A stretch of DNA of 64,000 bases from Paenalcaligenes sp050487225 (GTDB lineage Bacteria; Pseudomonadota; Gammaproteobacteria; Burkholderiales; Burkholderiaceae_B). The notes below the pieces were generated by a model. That model made no database searches. It had not been told where the DNA came from and was given only the letters and a program-made list of their open reading frames with translations. The translations under genes were made by a program, and so were the position numbers. Location of the stretch: NCBI RefSeq assembly GCF_050487225.1, contig NZ_JBKQGY010000004.1, positions 233,612 through 297,611 of the forward strand. Direction: 5' to 3'. Of the stretch, positions 43,609 through 52,775 are shown one piece after another (position 1 is the first letter of the stretch; every line of letters starts with the position of its first letter).

Positions 43609-46600
43609 ATTCGCAGTTGTCATCTTGGGCAATACGTAGGCCCATTCCCACGTTAGTGCTGTTTTTTATGCTGACCATCGCAGGGTGGTTGGCGTTTCTC
43701 AAGTTGCCTATCAACTCAAACCCTAGGGTGGAGTTTCCTATTGTGACGGTGTTGGTGGCCCAGCCCGGCGCTGCACCTAGTGAACTGGAAAACGCCATTA
43801 CCCGTAAGGTAGAGGAAAGCGTTGCTGGCATGGCCGGTGTGCGTCACATCACCTCTACCTTAAGTGAGGGTACATCGCTGACCACCGTTGAGTTCAACTT
43901 GGGTGTAGACCCAGACAGGGCTACCAACGATGTGCGGGATGCCATCACCACTATACGTTCGGAGTTACCGCAAAGCATCTTAGAGCCGCAGGTCACTCGC
44001 GTGGATGTAGAAGGGGGCGCGATTCTGTATTACGCCATCAGTTCTACCGAGCGTTCGCCAGAAGAGCTGTCGTGGTTTGTGGATGACCGCGTTAGCCGCG
44101 TGCTGTTAGCCGAGCCTGGCGTGCAGCGTGTACAACGCTTAGGTGGTGCTAAGCGAGAGGTGCGCGTAGAGTTGCGCCCCGACCGCCTAGAGGCTTTAGG
44201 TATTACTGCCGAGGAAGTGAATGCTCAGTTGGTGCGTAGCAATATTGATGAGCCGGGTGGGCGAGCCGTATTAAGTGGTCGCGAGTTGGCTATACGTATT
44301 TTGGGTAGTACCAAAGAAGTAGCCGAGCTGGCGCAGTTACCTATTGCCTTGTCAGACGGGCGCTGGGCGGTGTTGTCCGAGTTAGCTGTGGTCAGCGATG
44401 GCAGTGCAGAGCGTCGTAGCAAAGCACGCTTAGCCGAGCGCGAAGTTGTGGGCTTTTCCGTATTTCGCAGTAAAGGTGCTAGCGATACGGTAGTGGCTGA
44501 GCTGGTAGAAAAGGGGATACAAACGCTGCAGCAAAGTCATAGCGACATACGCATACAGCCTATTTTGTCATTGGTGAAATACACCGAAGATAGCTACAAA
44601 GAATCCATGAAAACGCTGTTAGAGGGCGCACTGCTGACAGTGCTGGTGGTGTTCGTATTCTTGCGCAGTTGGCGTGCCACGGTGGTGGCCGCGATTGCTT
44701 TACCGCTGTCTATCTTGCCTACATTTGTGGTCATGATGCTGTTGGATTACACCTTGAACAGCATTACCTTGTTGGCGCTGACTTTAGTGATTGGTATTTT
44801 GGTGGATGATGCCATCGTCGAGGTAGAAAATATTGAGCAGCACCTCTATAAAGGAAAGCGCCCGTACCAAGCGGCTATTGATGCGGCGGATGCCATCGGG
44901 TTTGCTGTGGTGGCTATTACGGCGACCATTGTGGCGGTGTTTTTGCCGGTGAGTTTCATCGGTGGTTATATCGGTCAGTATTTTGAGCAGTTTGGGGTGA
45001 CGGTATCGGTAGCCGTGCTGGCATCGTTATTGGTGGCGAGGTTAGCGACCCCTTTGTTGGCGGCGTATATTTTGCAGCCGTTGCCAGCAAGCAAGCTGCA
45101 TGCCGCCAATGCTCCTGCCAAAGGCTTGTTGAAACGTTACTTATCTATTTTGGAGTGGGCGCTTAACCATAGACGTCGCACCTTAGGAGTGGGGGCGTTG
45201 TTTCTGGTCGCCTCCGCCATGTTGTTGGCATTCATCCCGGTAGGTTTTATGCCAGAAGGGGATCAGAGTCTCATCAACATGCAGGTGAAACTGCCGCCAG
45301 GTGCCACCTTGGCCCAAACCGACGCCAAAATTGTTGCCATGTCACAAAAGGTGCGTCAGCACCCCGAGGTAGATGCCGTGTTTGCCAGTAGTGGTGGTGA
45401 TGGGGATGATAGTTCGGGTGTGGCCTCTGGTTCAATGATGATACGGTTAGTGCCATTAGCGAAGCGTGATGCGTCACAGAAACAAGTGGAGCAGCGGTTG
45501 CGTAGTGAGTTGGCGCAATTCGAAGATGTGCAGTTCTCATTTGGCGGTGGCGAGAGCCGTGATGTGTCCGTCATTTTGGTGAGTGCTGATGGGCAAGCGC
45601 TTTCCGACGCCGCACACCGGTTGCGTAAGCAAATGGAGGGGTTGAAAGGCATTGCTAATGTGCAGGTCAAAGAGCCATTGGCGCGCCCCGAGTTGCAAAT
45701 ACGGTTGCGCACCGATGAGTCGGCGCGAGCAGGGGTTACCGCGCAAAGTGTAGGTGCTGCCTTACGTATCGCGACAGTGGGTGATATTGATGCCAGTTCG
45801 GCACGTTTTAATGCTGCCGATAGGCAAGTGCCCATACGTGTGTTGTTAAGCGAGCGAGACCGCAATGACGTGGAAACGCTGCGTCAGTTGCGTATACCGT
45901 CACAACAGGGTGGTACGGTGCCTTTGCACACGGTAGCGGATGTGGGTTTTGGGGTAGGGCCTGCTCAAATTGAACGCTTTGATCGCATGCGTCGTATTGC
46001 GGTAGAGGCTGATCTGCAGCCAGGGCAGTCTTTAGGTACGGTGTTAGAAAGCGTCTATGCCTTACCCGAGATGCAAGACTTACCCACAGGTGTGACGCTG
46101 ATGAAGTATGGCGATGCGGAGTTTCTGACTGAAATGTTCGAGAAATTTGCGTTGGCCATGGGCTTTGGTATTTTGATGGTGTATGCCGTTTTGGTGCTGT
46201 TGTTCAAAGATTTCCTGCAACCCCTCACTATTTTGGTCGCCTTGCCGCTGTCTATGGGGGGCGCATTTGCCGGATTATTACTGCAAGGGGCCACCTTAGA
46301 TTTATCTGCCGTGATCGGTATTTTGATGTTGATGGGTATCGTGACAAAGAACTCCATCTTGCTGGTGGACTTTGCCTCGGAAAAACACCGAGCCGGTATG
46401 AATCTTGCACAGGCATTGTTGCAGTCGGGTAAAGAGCGCGCACGTCCTATTGTGATGACCACCATTGCGATGGTGGCAGGGATGATTCCTGTTTTGCTCA
46501 GTACCGGTGCAGATGCTGGTTTTAGGGCACCAATGGCCGCAGCGGTGATTGGTGGGTTATTAACGTCTACGTTACTCAGTCTGGTGTTCATTCCTGTGGT

Positions 46601-46712
46601 GTACAGCTACATGGATGATTTGCGCCAGTGGCTAGGTAAACATTTGTCCAAGCTGACATCGGTAAACGATGAGGACAGGCGGTTAGCCGATCAGCCATTT
46701 ATCAATCACTAG
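43605..46712 (+). CDS. RND multidrug efflux pump (HAE1/AcrB-like)
   Basis: 1035 residues, normal length. Twelve membrane helices with the two large periplasmic loops; helix 4 carries the proton-relay Asp pair in GILVDDAIVEVENIEQH. Early RRPIPTLVLFFMLTIAGWLA and PGAAPSELENAITRKVEESV are typical of the family. Exports hydrophobic drugs or similar compounds by proton antiport; specificity not readable. Translationally coupled to the adaptor. Confidence 0.95.
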   Translation: MNSQLSSWAIRRPIPTLVLFFMLTIAGWLAFLKLPINSNPRVEFPIVTVLVAQPGAAPSELENAITRKVEESVAGMAGVRHITSTLSEGTSLTTVEFNLGVDPDRATNDVRDAITTIRSELPQSILEPQVTRVDVEGGAILYYAISSTERSPEELSWFVDDRVSRVLLAEPGVQRVQRLGGAKREVRVELRPDRLEALGITAEEVNAQLVRSNIDEPGGRAVLSGRELAIRILGSTKEVAELAQLPIALSDGRWAVLSELAVVSDGSAERRSKARLAEREVVGFSVFRSKGASDTVVAELVEKGIQTLQQSHSDIRIQPILSLVKYTEDSYKESMKTLLEGALLTVLVVFVFLRSWRATVVAAIALPLSILPTFVVMMLLDYTLNSITLLALTLVIGILVDDAIVEVENIEQHLYKGKRPYQAAIDAADAIGFAVVAITATIVAVFLPVSFIGGYIGQYFEQFGVTVSVAVLASLLVARLATPLLAAYILQPLPASKLHAANAPAKGLLKRYLSILEWALNHRRRTLGVGALFLVASAMLLAFIPVGFMPEGDQSLINMQVKLPPGATLAQTDAKIVAMSQKVRQHPEVDAVFASSGGDGDDSSGVASGSMMIRLVPLAKRDASQKQVEQRLRSELAQFEDVQFSFGGGESRDVSVILVSADGQALSDAAHRLRKQMEGLKGIANVQVKEPLARPELQIRLRTDESARAGVTAQSVGAALRIATVGDIDASSARFNAADRQVPIRVLLSERDRNDVETLRQLRIPSQQGGTVPLHTVADVGFGVGPAQIERFDRMRRIAVEADLQPGQSLGTVLESVYALPEMQDLPTGVTLMKYGDAEFLTEMFEKFALAMGFGILMVYAVLVLLFKDFLQPLTILVALPLSMGGAFAGLLLQGATLDLSAVIGILMLMGIVTKNSILLVDFASEKHRAGMNLAQALLQSGKERARPIVMTTIAMVAGMIPVLLSTGADAGFRAPMAAAVIGGLLTSTLLSLVFIPVVYSYMDDLRQWLGKHLSKLTSVNDEDRRLADQPFINH

Positions 46713-46729
46713 TTGTTTAGTAGGGAAGT

Positions 46730-48253
46730 ATGCTGTCAGAAAACAGTGCAGTACCGTATCGCTATCGTTGGCTCACCTTGCTGGCGGTAGCCAGTGCGTT
46801 ATTGTTGATTGTGGTGGATATTACGGTGTTGTACACCGCCTTGCCCTCCTTAAGCGCGGCGTTACACACTACCACCAGTGAAAAACTATGGATTGTGAAC
46901 GCCTATTCCTTAGTGGTGGCTGGTTTGCTGTTGGGAATGGGCTCACTAGGGGATCACATCGGCCACCGTCGTATGTTTATGAGTGGCCTAACGGTATTTG
47001 GTTTGGCCTCGTTGTGGGCAGCGTTCTCACCGTCTTCCTTGATCTTAATTATTGCGCGTGCTGCTTTAGGGTTGGGGGCGGCCATGATGATGCCCGCGAC
47101 ATTAGCGATTATTCGCGATGTGTTTACGGATGAAAAAGAACGCTCGTTAGCGATTGGCGTGTGGTCATCCATTGCCGCCGGTGGTGCGGCGATGGGGCCA
47201 GTGGTGGGTGGTATGTTGTTGGAGTACTTTTGGTGGGGATCGGTGTTTCTCATCAATGTGCCCATTGTGGTGCTCACGTTGGTGGTGAGTCTTTGGGTAG
47301 TGCCCAAACACCAACCTGAGCCTACGCATAAAAAGTGGGATGGCTGCAGTTCATTGCTGGTGATGGTGGGCTTAATTGCTGCCGTCAGTGCATTGAAAGA
47401 AGCCGCTTTGCCTAACACCTCGTGGGCGTACTTTTGGGGCAGTGTGGTCATGGCATTTGTGTTTCTGGGGTGGTTTACTCACAGGCAACTGCATGGCCCG
47501 TATCCACTGCTCAGTTTCGCCATTTTTAAAAATCCGCTGTTTAGTGCAGGGGTGATTACAGCCTTCTTAAGCACCGTTACGCTGTCGGGTGTAGAGTTCG
47601 CCTTTACCCAACAGTTGCAGTTGGTGCTAGAGCATTCCCCTTTTAATGCGGCCTTGGTGCTGCTACCACTGCCTATCTCGTCCTTATTAGCCGGGCCCTT
47701 AAGTGGTTATGTGATGCGTTATCTGCCGTACCAACGCTTGTTGGTCGTGGCGGTGTTGCTGTCATTGGTGGGAATGACCTGCTTTGCTGTACTGCATGAC
47801 ATGGGGACGTGGCCACGCGCAGCCAGTTTGATTTTGCTTGGGTGTGGGCTAAGTGCGGCAATGACTACCGCGTCGTATGCGGTGTTAGAGCAAGCACCGG
47901 CGAATCAGGTGGGTATGGTGGGCTCACTAGAAGAAATCTCGTACGAACTAGGCGGTGCGATGGGGGTGGCCGTGATGGGCAGTGTAATGTCGGCGGTGTA
48001 CAGCGCTTATATGCTGGCAACCGCCAACAGCATGAATTTGCCTAGCGCTGTGGATAGCTTGGATGAGGTGCGTTATTTGGTGGGCAGTATGCCTGCAGAA
48101 TCGGCTCAACCATTGTTGCATGCTGCCTTGCAGGCCTTCGATAACGCATTTAACGTTGTATCGTGGTCGGCGGTGGGGATTATGGCAGCAGCACTGTTGA
48201 TGGTATGGGGGTTGGTGCGGCAGTCTGAAAAAAAACATCCTGCCTCGTCATGA
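46730..48253 (+). CDS. MFS drug:H+ antiporter, DHA2 type (14 helices)
   Basis: 507 residues, 14 predicted spans. Motif A-like GSLGDHIGHRRMFMSG between helices 2 and 3; LDITVLYTALPSLSAAL-like start (VDITVLYTALPSLSAALHTT) and motif C-like GPVVGGMLLEYFWWGSVFLI. EmrB/QacA-like exporter. It follows the RND pump by 17 bases with GGGAAG upstream and is probably in the same operon, giving one transcript two different pump classes. The stop codon lies within a terminator hairpin. Confidence 0.92.
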   Translation: MLSENSAVPYRYRWLTLLAVASALLLIVVDITVLYTALPSLSAALHTTTSEKLWIVNAYSLVVAGLLLGMGSLGDHIGHRRMFMSGLTVFGLASLWAAFSPSSLILIIARAALGLGAAMMMPATLAIIRDVFTDEKERSLAIGVWSSIAAGGAAMGPVVGGMLLEYFWWGSVFLINVPIVVLTLVVSLWVVPKHQPEPTHKKWDGCSSLLVMVGLIAAVSALKEAALPNTSWAYFWGSVVMAFVFLGWFTHRQLHGPYPLLSFAIFKNPLFSAGVITAFLSTVTLSGVEFAFTQQLQLVLEHSPFNAALVLLPLPISSLLAGPLSGYVMRYLPYQRLLVVAVLLSLVGMTCFAVLHDMGTWPRAASLILLGCGLSAAMTTASYAVLEQAPANQVGMVGSLEEISYELGGAMGVAVMGSVMSAVYSAYMLATANSMNLPSAVDSLDEVRYLVGSMPAESAQPLLHAALQAFDNAFNVVSWSAVGIMAAALLMVWGLVRQSEKKHPASS

Positions 48254-48267
48254 TGGCAGGATGTTTG
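48228..48267 (-). terminator. Terminator of the riboflavin synthase gene, inside the MFS 3' end
   Basis: Ten-pair stem ACATCCTGCC / GGCAGGATGT; on the minus strand it is followed by eight T. The MFS stop codon sits in the loop. Confidence 0.88.
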
Positions 48268-48291
48268 TAACCCTAGGTGGTATTGCGGTGC

Positions 48292-49017
48292 TTAGGGTTT
48301 GGTAGATTGGTTCAGGCGCTGTAACTGTTGGCTGAATAGTTGTTCTTCCAGCGAGATACCTTGGGACTGCAGCAGTTTTTCTAGCAACGGCTGCAAGCTG
48401 CCCAGACTTTCTTGAATACTGTCGCGAATGGTGTCTACCACGACCTGAGTACCGCGTTCGATTTCAATATTCACGGTGTCGTTCACGCCTTTGTCTTCTA
48501 GCGTGGTTACACGGCGGGTCTCAGGAATCAGCCAGACCTCAAACCAGTTTTCTTGTTTGTTGACCTCAGATACAGTCAGGCTGGCACCGTTAATCGCAAT
48601 ATAGCCTTTGGCAAAAATATAGCGACAGAACTCAGCCGGTACGCTGAAGCGTACTTGTTTGTTGTCATCAAAAATCTGGATGAGGTTGATGGTACCTACG
48701 AAATCCACGTGACCTGACAGCGGATGACCACCAATTTCAGCGCCATCTTTGGCAGCGCGCTCTACGTTGACCAAGGTACCTTCTTGGTACTGCGACAACG
48801 TGGTGATGTTCAGACTTTGCAGCATGACATCAAACGAGGCCATGGTGTCAGACAGTAATTCGGTAACGGTCAGACAGACGCCATCCACCGAGACGCTAGC
48901 GCCAATTTCCAGCCCTTCGCAGAAGCCGGCCGGAAACTCTAGTTCTAGAGTGCGTAGACCATTGTGATCTTTAAGGGTGGCAATGCGTGCTTTGCCTTGA
49001 ACTATACCTGTGAACAT
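48292..49017 (-). CDS. ribE: Riboflavin synthase alpha chain
   Basis: 241 residues. Starts MFTGIVQGKARIATL, the family N-terminus; two lumazine-binding repeats (about 1-97 and 98-195), each with a VSVDGVCLTV / IAINGASLTV motif; GGHPLSGHVD present. Converts two 6,7-dimethyl-8-ribityllumazine molecules to riboflavin. A C-terminal helical tail of about 40 residues (QESLGSLQPLLEKLLQSQGI) goes beyond the usual length of about 200. It stands alone, without other rib genes, and has no FMN riboswitch upstream. Confidence 0.95.
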   Translation of the reverse strand: MFTGIVQGKARIATLKDHNGLRTLELEFPAGFCEGLEIGASVSVDGVCLTVTELLSDTMASFDVMLQSLNITTLSQYQEGTLVNVERAAKDGAEIGGHPLSGHVDFVGTINLIQIFDDNKQVRFSVPAEFCRYIFAKGYIAINGASLTVSEVNKQENWFEVWLIPETRRVTTLEDKGVNDTVNIEIERGTQVVVDTIRDSIQESLGSLQPLLEKLLQSQGISLEEQLFSQQLQRLNQSTKP

Positions 49018-49062
49018 AGCTAATAGGTGTGCAGAGAAAGAAATAGGAATACAGTAAGCGAT

Positions 49063-49103
49063 TAGGGCTTAAAGACATTATTGTAGTCTACGCTAAAGCC
49101 CTA
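49063..49103. promoter_or_regulatory. Stem-loop between riboflavin synthase and catB genes
   Basis: TAGGGCTT (49063-49070) pairs with AAGCCCTA (49096-49103), with an inner GAC/GTC pairing. It lies in the divergent promoter gap; no T-run. Could be part of the catB leader or a protein-binding palindrome. Confidence 0.5.
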
Positions 49104-49160
49104 GGTATCAAAGCCGTATCCTCACAAGGGATAGGCGTAGATCATAGAGTAAAACACATT

Positions 49161-49817
49161 ATGACGAATTATTTTGAAAGTCCTTTCCGAGGCAAACTGC
49201 TCTCGGAGCAAGTCACCAATCCCAATATCGAGGTGGGGCGTTACAGCTACTACTCTGGTTATTATCATGGGCACTCGTTTGATGATTGCGCCCGCTACTT
49301 GATGCCAGACCGCGACGATGTAGATAAGCTGCGCATTGGTGATTTTTGTTCCATAGGCAGTGGTGTGGCCTTCATGATGGCGGGTAATCAAGGCCACAGA
49401 CACGATTGGGTATCGTCTTTTCCCTTTTTCTTTATGTCAGAAGAGCCTGCTTTTGCAGGGGCTGAAAATGCTTACGCACCAGCAGGGGACACCATTGTTG
49501 GAAACGATGTGTGGATAGGCACTGAAGCTTTAATCATGCCAGGGGTAGAGATAGGCCACGGTGCAGTGATAGCGAGCCGCGCCGTCGTGACTAAAAACGT
49601 AGAGCCCTACGGCGTGGTGGGCGGTAACCCTGCACGTCAGATTAAAAAACGTTTTCCCGACGATGTGGTTGAGCAATTGCTAGCAATAGCATGGTGGGAT
49701 TGGTCATTAGAGCACTTGCAGGCATGTATGCCTTTACTGTGCACCAATGACGTTACAGGGCTCTATGCTTATTGGGAAGTCAACAAAGCCGCTATTAGGG
49801 CAACGTCAGTGCGCTAA
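49161..49817 (+). CDS. catB: CatB-type (xenobiotic) chloramphenicol acetyltransferase
   Basis: 218 residues. Starts MTNYFESPFRGKLLSEQVTN and continues PNIEVGRYSYYSGYYHGHSF with FDDCARYL, nearly the CatB consensus; hexapeptide left-handed beta-helix repeats run from about 25 to 165 (IGDFCSIGSGVAFM; IVGNDVWIGTEALIMPG; VEIGHGAVIASRAVVTK); active-site His lies in AGNQGHRHDW. Transfers acetyl from acetyl-CoA to chloramphenicol or related hydroxyls. No integron attC or transposon flanks it, so it looks chromosomal. Ribosome binding site is weak. Confidence 0.92.
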   Translation: MTNYFESPFRGKLLSEQVTNPNIEVGRYSYYSGYYHGHSFDDCARYLMPDRDDVDKLRIGDFCSIGSGVAFMMAGNQGHRHDWVSSFPFFFMSEEPAFAGAENAYAPAGDTIVGNDVWIGTEALIMPGVEIGHGAVIASRAVVTKNVEPYGVVGGNPARQIKKRFPDDVVEQLLAIAWWDWSLEHLQACMPLLCTNDVTGLYAYWEVNKAAIRATSVR

Positions 49818-49819
49818 GA

Positions 49820-50713
49820 CTACGACAATACGCTGTGTTGGAAACGTTGTATCAGCCAATGCAAGGCAGGGCCTATATGCTTGCTTTGGCTGGTAATCAC
49901 ATCAATACGCACGCTTTGGTCTATGTCTCGCAGTTGAGTATCTAGCACCTCTAGTAGGGCAAGTTGATCTTTGTGTATAAAGTTGTCGTAGGCGTACTTA
50001 GACACAAAGGCCCAACCTATGTGATTCATCACCATTTGCATAGAGACCCAGTGGCTTTCCACGTACCATGATTCCAGCGATAACTTAAGCGTCTTTCGGC
50101 TCAAGCTGTGATTACGGCCTGAAATCAAAATCTGCCTGTGTTTGCGCAACTCATCCACCGTAATCGGAGAAACACCACGCAACGGGTGTTCTAGTCCGCA
50201 TACCAGTACCAGCGGTACGCTGCCTATGGGGGTAAAACGCAGACTATCGCGGCTGGGGGATTGTCGCCATGACACGCCTATGTCTACGATACCTTGCTCC
50301 ACTAAGTCTTCTACATCGTCCATCAACGGGAAGTAGATTTCTACCTCGGTGTGCGGAAAGTGCAGAGAAAACTCACGCAATAAAATGGCAACTAAGGATT
50401 CAGGAAAGATCTCGTCTATGGCCAGCACCACACGGCTTTCATGCTGCTTTTCAAAGCTGTGCACCATTTGTATTAGGTGTTGGCGGCGCTGCAAAATGAA
50501 CTCAGCTTCTTGGTAGATCTTTTCGCCTTCAGGTGTCAGCGTGGGAATGCGCGTGCTGCGATCAAACACCTGTACACCTAGGTCTGCTTCTAGGTTAGCG
50601 ATGTGTGTGCTGATCACCGATTGTGAGCGCCCAGCTTGTTTAGCCGCTTGCGAGAACGATCCTGCTTGTACGGCCCATACCAGAGCTTGTAGTTGATCAA
50701 TGGATAGATTCAT
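49820..50713 (-). CDS. LysR regulator, likely of the PACE pump
   Basis: 297 residues. HTH at 1-60 (MNLSIDQLQALVWAVQAGSF, then SQAAKQAGRSQSVISTHIAN), effector domain after 90. Divergent from the PACE-family gene 83 bases away, the arrangement of the AceR activator and AceI pump in Acinetobacter, so it probably activates that gene in response to its substrate. Confidence 0.88.
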   Translation of the reverse strand: MNLSIDQLQALVWAVQAGSFSQAAKQAGRSQSVISTHIANLEADLGVQVFDRSTRIPTLTPEGEKIYQEAEFILQRRQHLIQMVHSFEKQHESRVVLAIDEIFPESLVAILLREFSLHFPHTEVEIYFPLMDDVEDLVEQGIVDIGVSWRQSPSRDSLRFTPIGSVPLVLVCGLEHPLRGVSPITVDELRKHRQILISGRNHSLSRKTLKLSLESWYVESHWVSMQMVMNHIGWAFVSKYAYDNFIHKDQLALLEVLDTQLRDIDQSVRIDVITSQSKHIGPALHWLIQRFQHSVLS

Positions 50714-50796
50714 ATATCGGTTAAAGCGATGGTTATCAACTTGGTAGAGGTAAAGCCTGCGTGTATAACATAAGCTTTGCTGTATAACGTGGATCG

Positions 50797-51261
50797 ATGA
50801 TGCAAGCCAGAAGTTTAGCCGACCGTATCAGGCATGCCCTGATGTTTGAAGCCATAGCATTGATGCTATTTATTCCCATTTTTACGTACTTCTTGGGGTA
50901 CTCTATCGCCTCTATGGGCGTGGTGGGAATGGTATCATCCATTGTGGCCACACTTTGGAATTTTGTTTATAACATCCTTTACGATAAAGTGATGTACCGT
51001 TTGCGCGGTAAATTAGATAAAACCGTAAAAGATCGTGTGCTACACGCTATATTATTTGAGTTCGGTTTATTGTTTTTGCTAATACCTTTTATTTCTTGGT
51101 ATTTGAATATAACAATCATAAAAGCATTGATTATGGATTTATGGATTGTGGCGTTTTATTTGTTTTTCGCCTTTTTCTTTAATCTACTTTATGACCGAGT
51201 TTTCAGGGCGCAGCGGCATCAAGCGTTGGTGGCAAGTGTAGAAACACAGGCGGCAGAGTAA
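50797..51261 (+). CDS. PACE-family (AceI-like) biocide efflux protein
   Basis: 154 residues from ATG 50797 or 50800. Two tandem BTP domains, each two helices, with the repeated WNFVYNILYDKVM and FNLLYDRVF and, in the first helix, a conserved Glu (RHALMFEAIALML / LHAILFEFGLLFLL). This is the layout of proteobacterial antimicrobial compound efflux proteins, which export chlorhexidine and other cationic compounds such as short-chain diamines. Divergent LysR gene upstream. Confidence 0.92.
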   Translation: MMQARSLADRIRHALMFEAIALMLFIPIFTYFLGYSIASMGVVGMVSSIVATLWNFVYNILYDKVMYRLRGKLDKTVKDRVLHAILFEFGLLFLLIPFISWYLNITIIKALIMDLWIVAFYLFFAFFFNLLYDRVFRAQRHQALVASVETQAAE

Positions 51262-51268
51262 ATATCAA

Positions 51269-51290
51269 ACAGGGGCTATATAGCCCCTGT
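51269..51290. terminator. Perfect 22-base inverted repeat between convergent genes
   Basis: ACAGGGGCTA / TAGCCCCTGT halves around the centre TA. It lies between the PACE stop and the Nudix stop; probably a shared terminator although the T-runs are short. Confidence 0.65.
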
Positions 51291-51294
51291 GGTG

Positions 51295-51744
51295 TTATGC
51301 CTGTTTGGTAGGTGGTGCTTCGTTGTAGTAGGTGTAGGCAGCAACCGCTTGTTGAGTCGCTTGTGTTAACGGAGTGGGTAGATTATCAAGGGGAAACCAA
51401 CCCAGTTCAGCGTGTTTTTCGGGCTCTTGTAGATGGGCTTCACCAAGGTAGGATGTCGCCAAATACACGCCAGCTAACCAATGCTCATTGCGCTCACTAT
51501 CAAAGTGGTTCACGTTCACCAACAAGTAGAGTGATGTCAGTTGCAGGCCTGTTTCTTCTAGGGTCTCTCGTGTGACAGCATCTTCAATTTTTTCCATCCA
51601 ATCTATTTTTCCACCAGGAATTCCCCAATGATTAGATTCTGGGTTTTTCTTTCTTTTTAATAGTAAAATATTATTGTTGTTGATAATGACAGCGCCGCAG
51701 GCTGCTTGTATATTTTTTGACATGGTAAATGAAAATTTATTCAC
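51295..51744 (-). CDS. Nudix hydrolase
   Basis: 149 residues from ATG 51744; ATG 51723 (MSKNIQAACG) would be the more typical start. Complete Nudix box: GGKIDWMEKIEDAVTRETLE then ETGL, spacing GX5EX7REUXEEXGU. Hydrolyses a nucleoside diphosphate linked to some moiety; substrate unknown. A low-complexity NNNN lies before the box. Confidence 0.88.
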   Translation of the reverse strand: MNKFSFTMSKNIQAACGAVIINNNNILLLKRKKNPESNHWGIPGGKIDWMEKIEDAVTRETLEETGLQLTSLYLLVNVNHFDSERNEHWLAGVYLATSYLGEAHLQEPEKHAELGWFPLDNLPTPLTQATQQAVAAYTYYNEAPPTKQA

Positions 51745-51753
51745 AGGTTTTTA

Positions 51754-52203
51754 ATGATTCATTATAGAACAGCTATTGCTTCTGATGCTGATCAATGCAT
51801 AGAGATTCGTGGTCTAACGCGTGAAAACGCATTCTCGCGTGACGAGTTAGCCGAGTTGGGGATCACACCCCAAACATGGGCTGAGGGTATAGAAAACGGC
51901 GAGTCTTTTGGCTATGTGTGTTTGGACGACCAACACATGGTGGGTTACTGCTTTGGCGAGCTTGCGCAAGGCGAAGTACTGGTGTTGGCGTTGTTGCCCG
52001 AGTATGAAAACCAAGGCATAGGTAAGCATTTGCTGAGTTTGGTCATGCAAGATATGAAAAGCGCTGGTGTAGACAGGCTTTTCCTTAGTTGTGCTGCCGA
52101 TGCACAGGTTAGGTCTTATGGCTTTTATCGATACTTGGGCTGGTGCTCTACGGGTGAATTCGATGACGCAGGCGACGAGATTTTGGAGTATCGTTGGGAG
52201 TAA
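51754..52203 (+). CDS. GNAT N-acetyltransferase
   Basis: 149 residues. Acetyl-CoA motif LALLPEYENQGIGKHLLSLV (Q/RxxGxG/A), preceded by VGYCFGELAQGEVLVL and followed by FLSCAADAQVRSYGFYRYLG. Starts 9 bases from the divergent Nudix start. Substrate unknown. Confidence 0.85.
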   Translation: MIHYRTAIASDADQCIEIRGLTRENAFSRDELAELGITPQTWAEGIENGESFGYVCLDDQHMVGYCFGELAQGEVLVLALLPEYENQGIGKHLLSLVMQDMKSAGVDRLFLSCAADAQVRSYGFYRYLGWCSTGEFDDAGDEILEYRWE

Positions 52204-52274
52204 ATCACGTCATACATACAGCGGTCACCTCTATAGAACACACTATATAAAACGTCCACCATCAAGGAAAAGCC

Positions 52275-52763
52275 ATGCTGAATAGTATTTTGGTTGTGCC
52301 AAATACCTCTCATTGGGCGACTTTTATTGCGCTATACCAAGAGTATCTGGATCAAAACTGGGCGGGTGAGCAATGCGATGCGGATCTACTGATTCAGCGT
52401 TATGCAGAAGGTCCTAGGGCATTTTTATTGCTGTGTGATGATAGGGTGCCCGTAGGGTTTGCCAACGTGTGGGTAGACACACAGAATCCCGATGTGGCGA
52501 ACGTTGCCGAATTCTACATACGGCCATTGTCGCAACGACAAGGGTATGGGCGTTTGTTATGGGGGCATATTTTGCGCTGGACGGGCGAGAAAGCCGTACA
52601 GGCCGTACACCTAGAGACTGATGTACATAAAGAACCAGCTAACCACTTTTGGCGCGCCTTAGGGTTCAAAAAAATCAGTGCCGATGAAATGCGTGTGCAG
52701 TATGCACGCGATTGGCACGAGTTGTGGCAAGTTCAGGAAGCAGCACAGCGTGCCGCTTCCTGA
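52275..52763 (+). CDS. GNAT N-acetyltransferase
   Basis: 162 residues from ATG 52275 behind AAGGAAAAG. Acetyl-CoA motif YIRPLSQRQGYGRLLWGHIL; also VGFANVWVDTQNPDVANVAE and ANHFWRALGFKKIS. Unlike the preceding GNAT gene in sequence, so not a recent duplicate. Substrate unknown. Confidence 0.85.
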   Translation: MLNSILVVPNTSHWATFIALYQEYLDQNWAGEQCDADLLIQRYAEGPRAFLLLCDDRVPVGFANVWVDTQNPDVANVAEFYIRPLSQRQGYGRLLWGHILRWTGEKAVQAVHLETDVHKEPANHFWRALGFKKISADEMRVQYARDWHELWQVQEAAQRAAS

Positions 52764-52775
52764 GCACTCAACGAA

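Noticed and set aside
49018..49160. FMN riboswitch upstream of riboflavin synthase
   Set aside because: None of the conserved FMN-aptamer blocks is present in the leader; only a simple stem-loop is seen.
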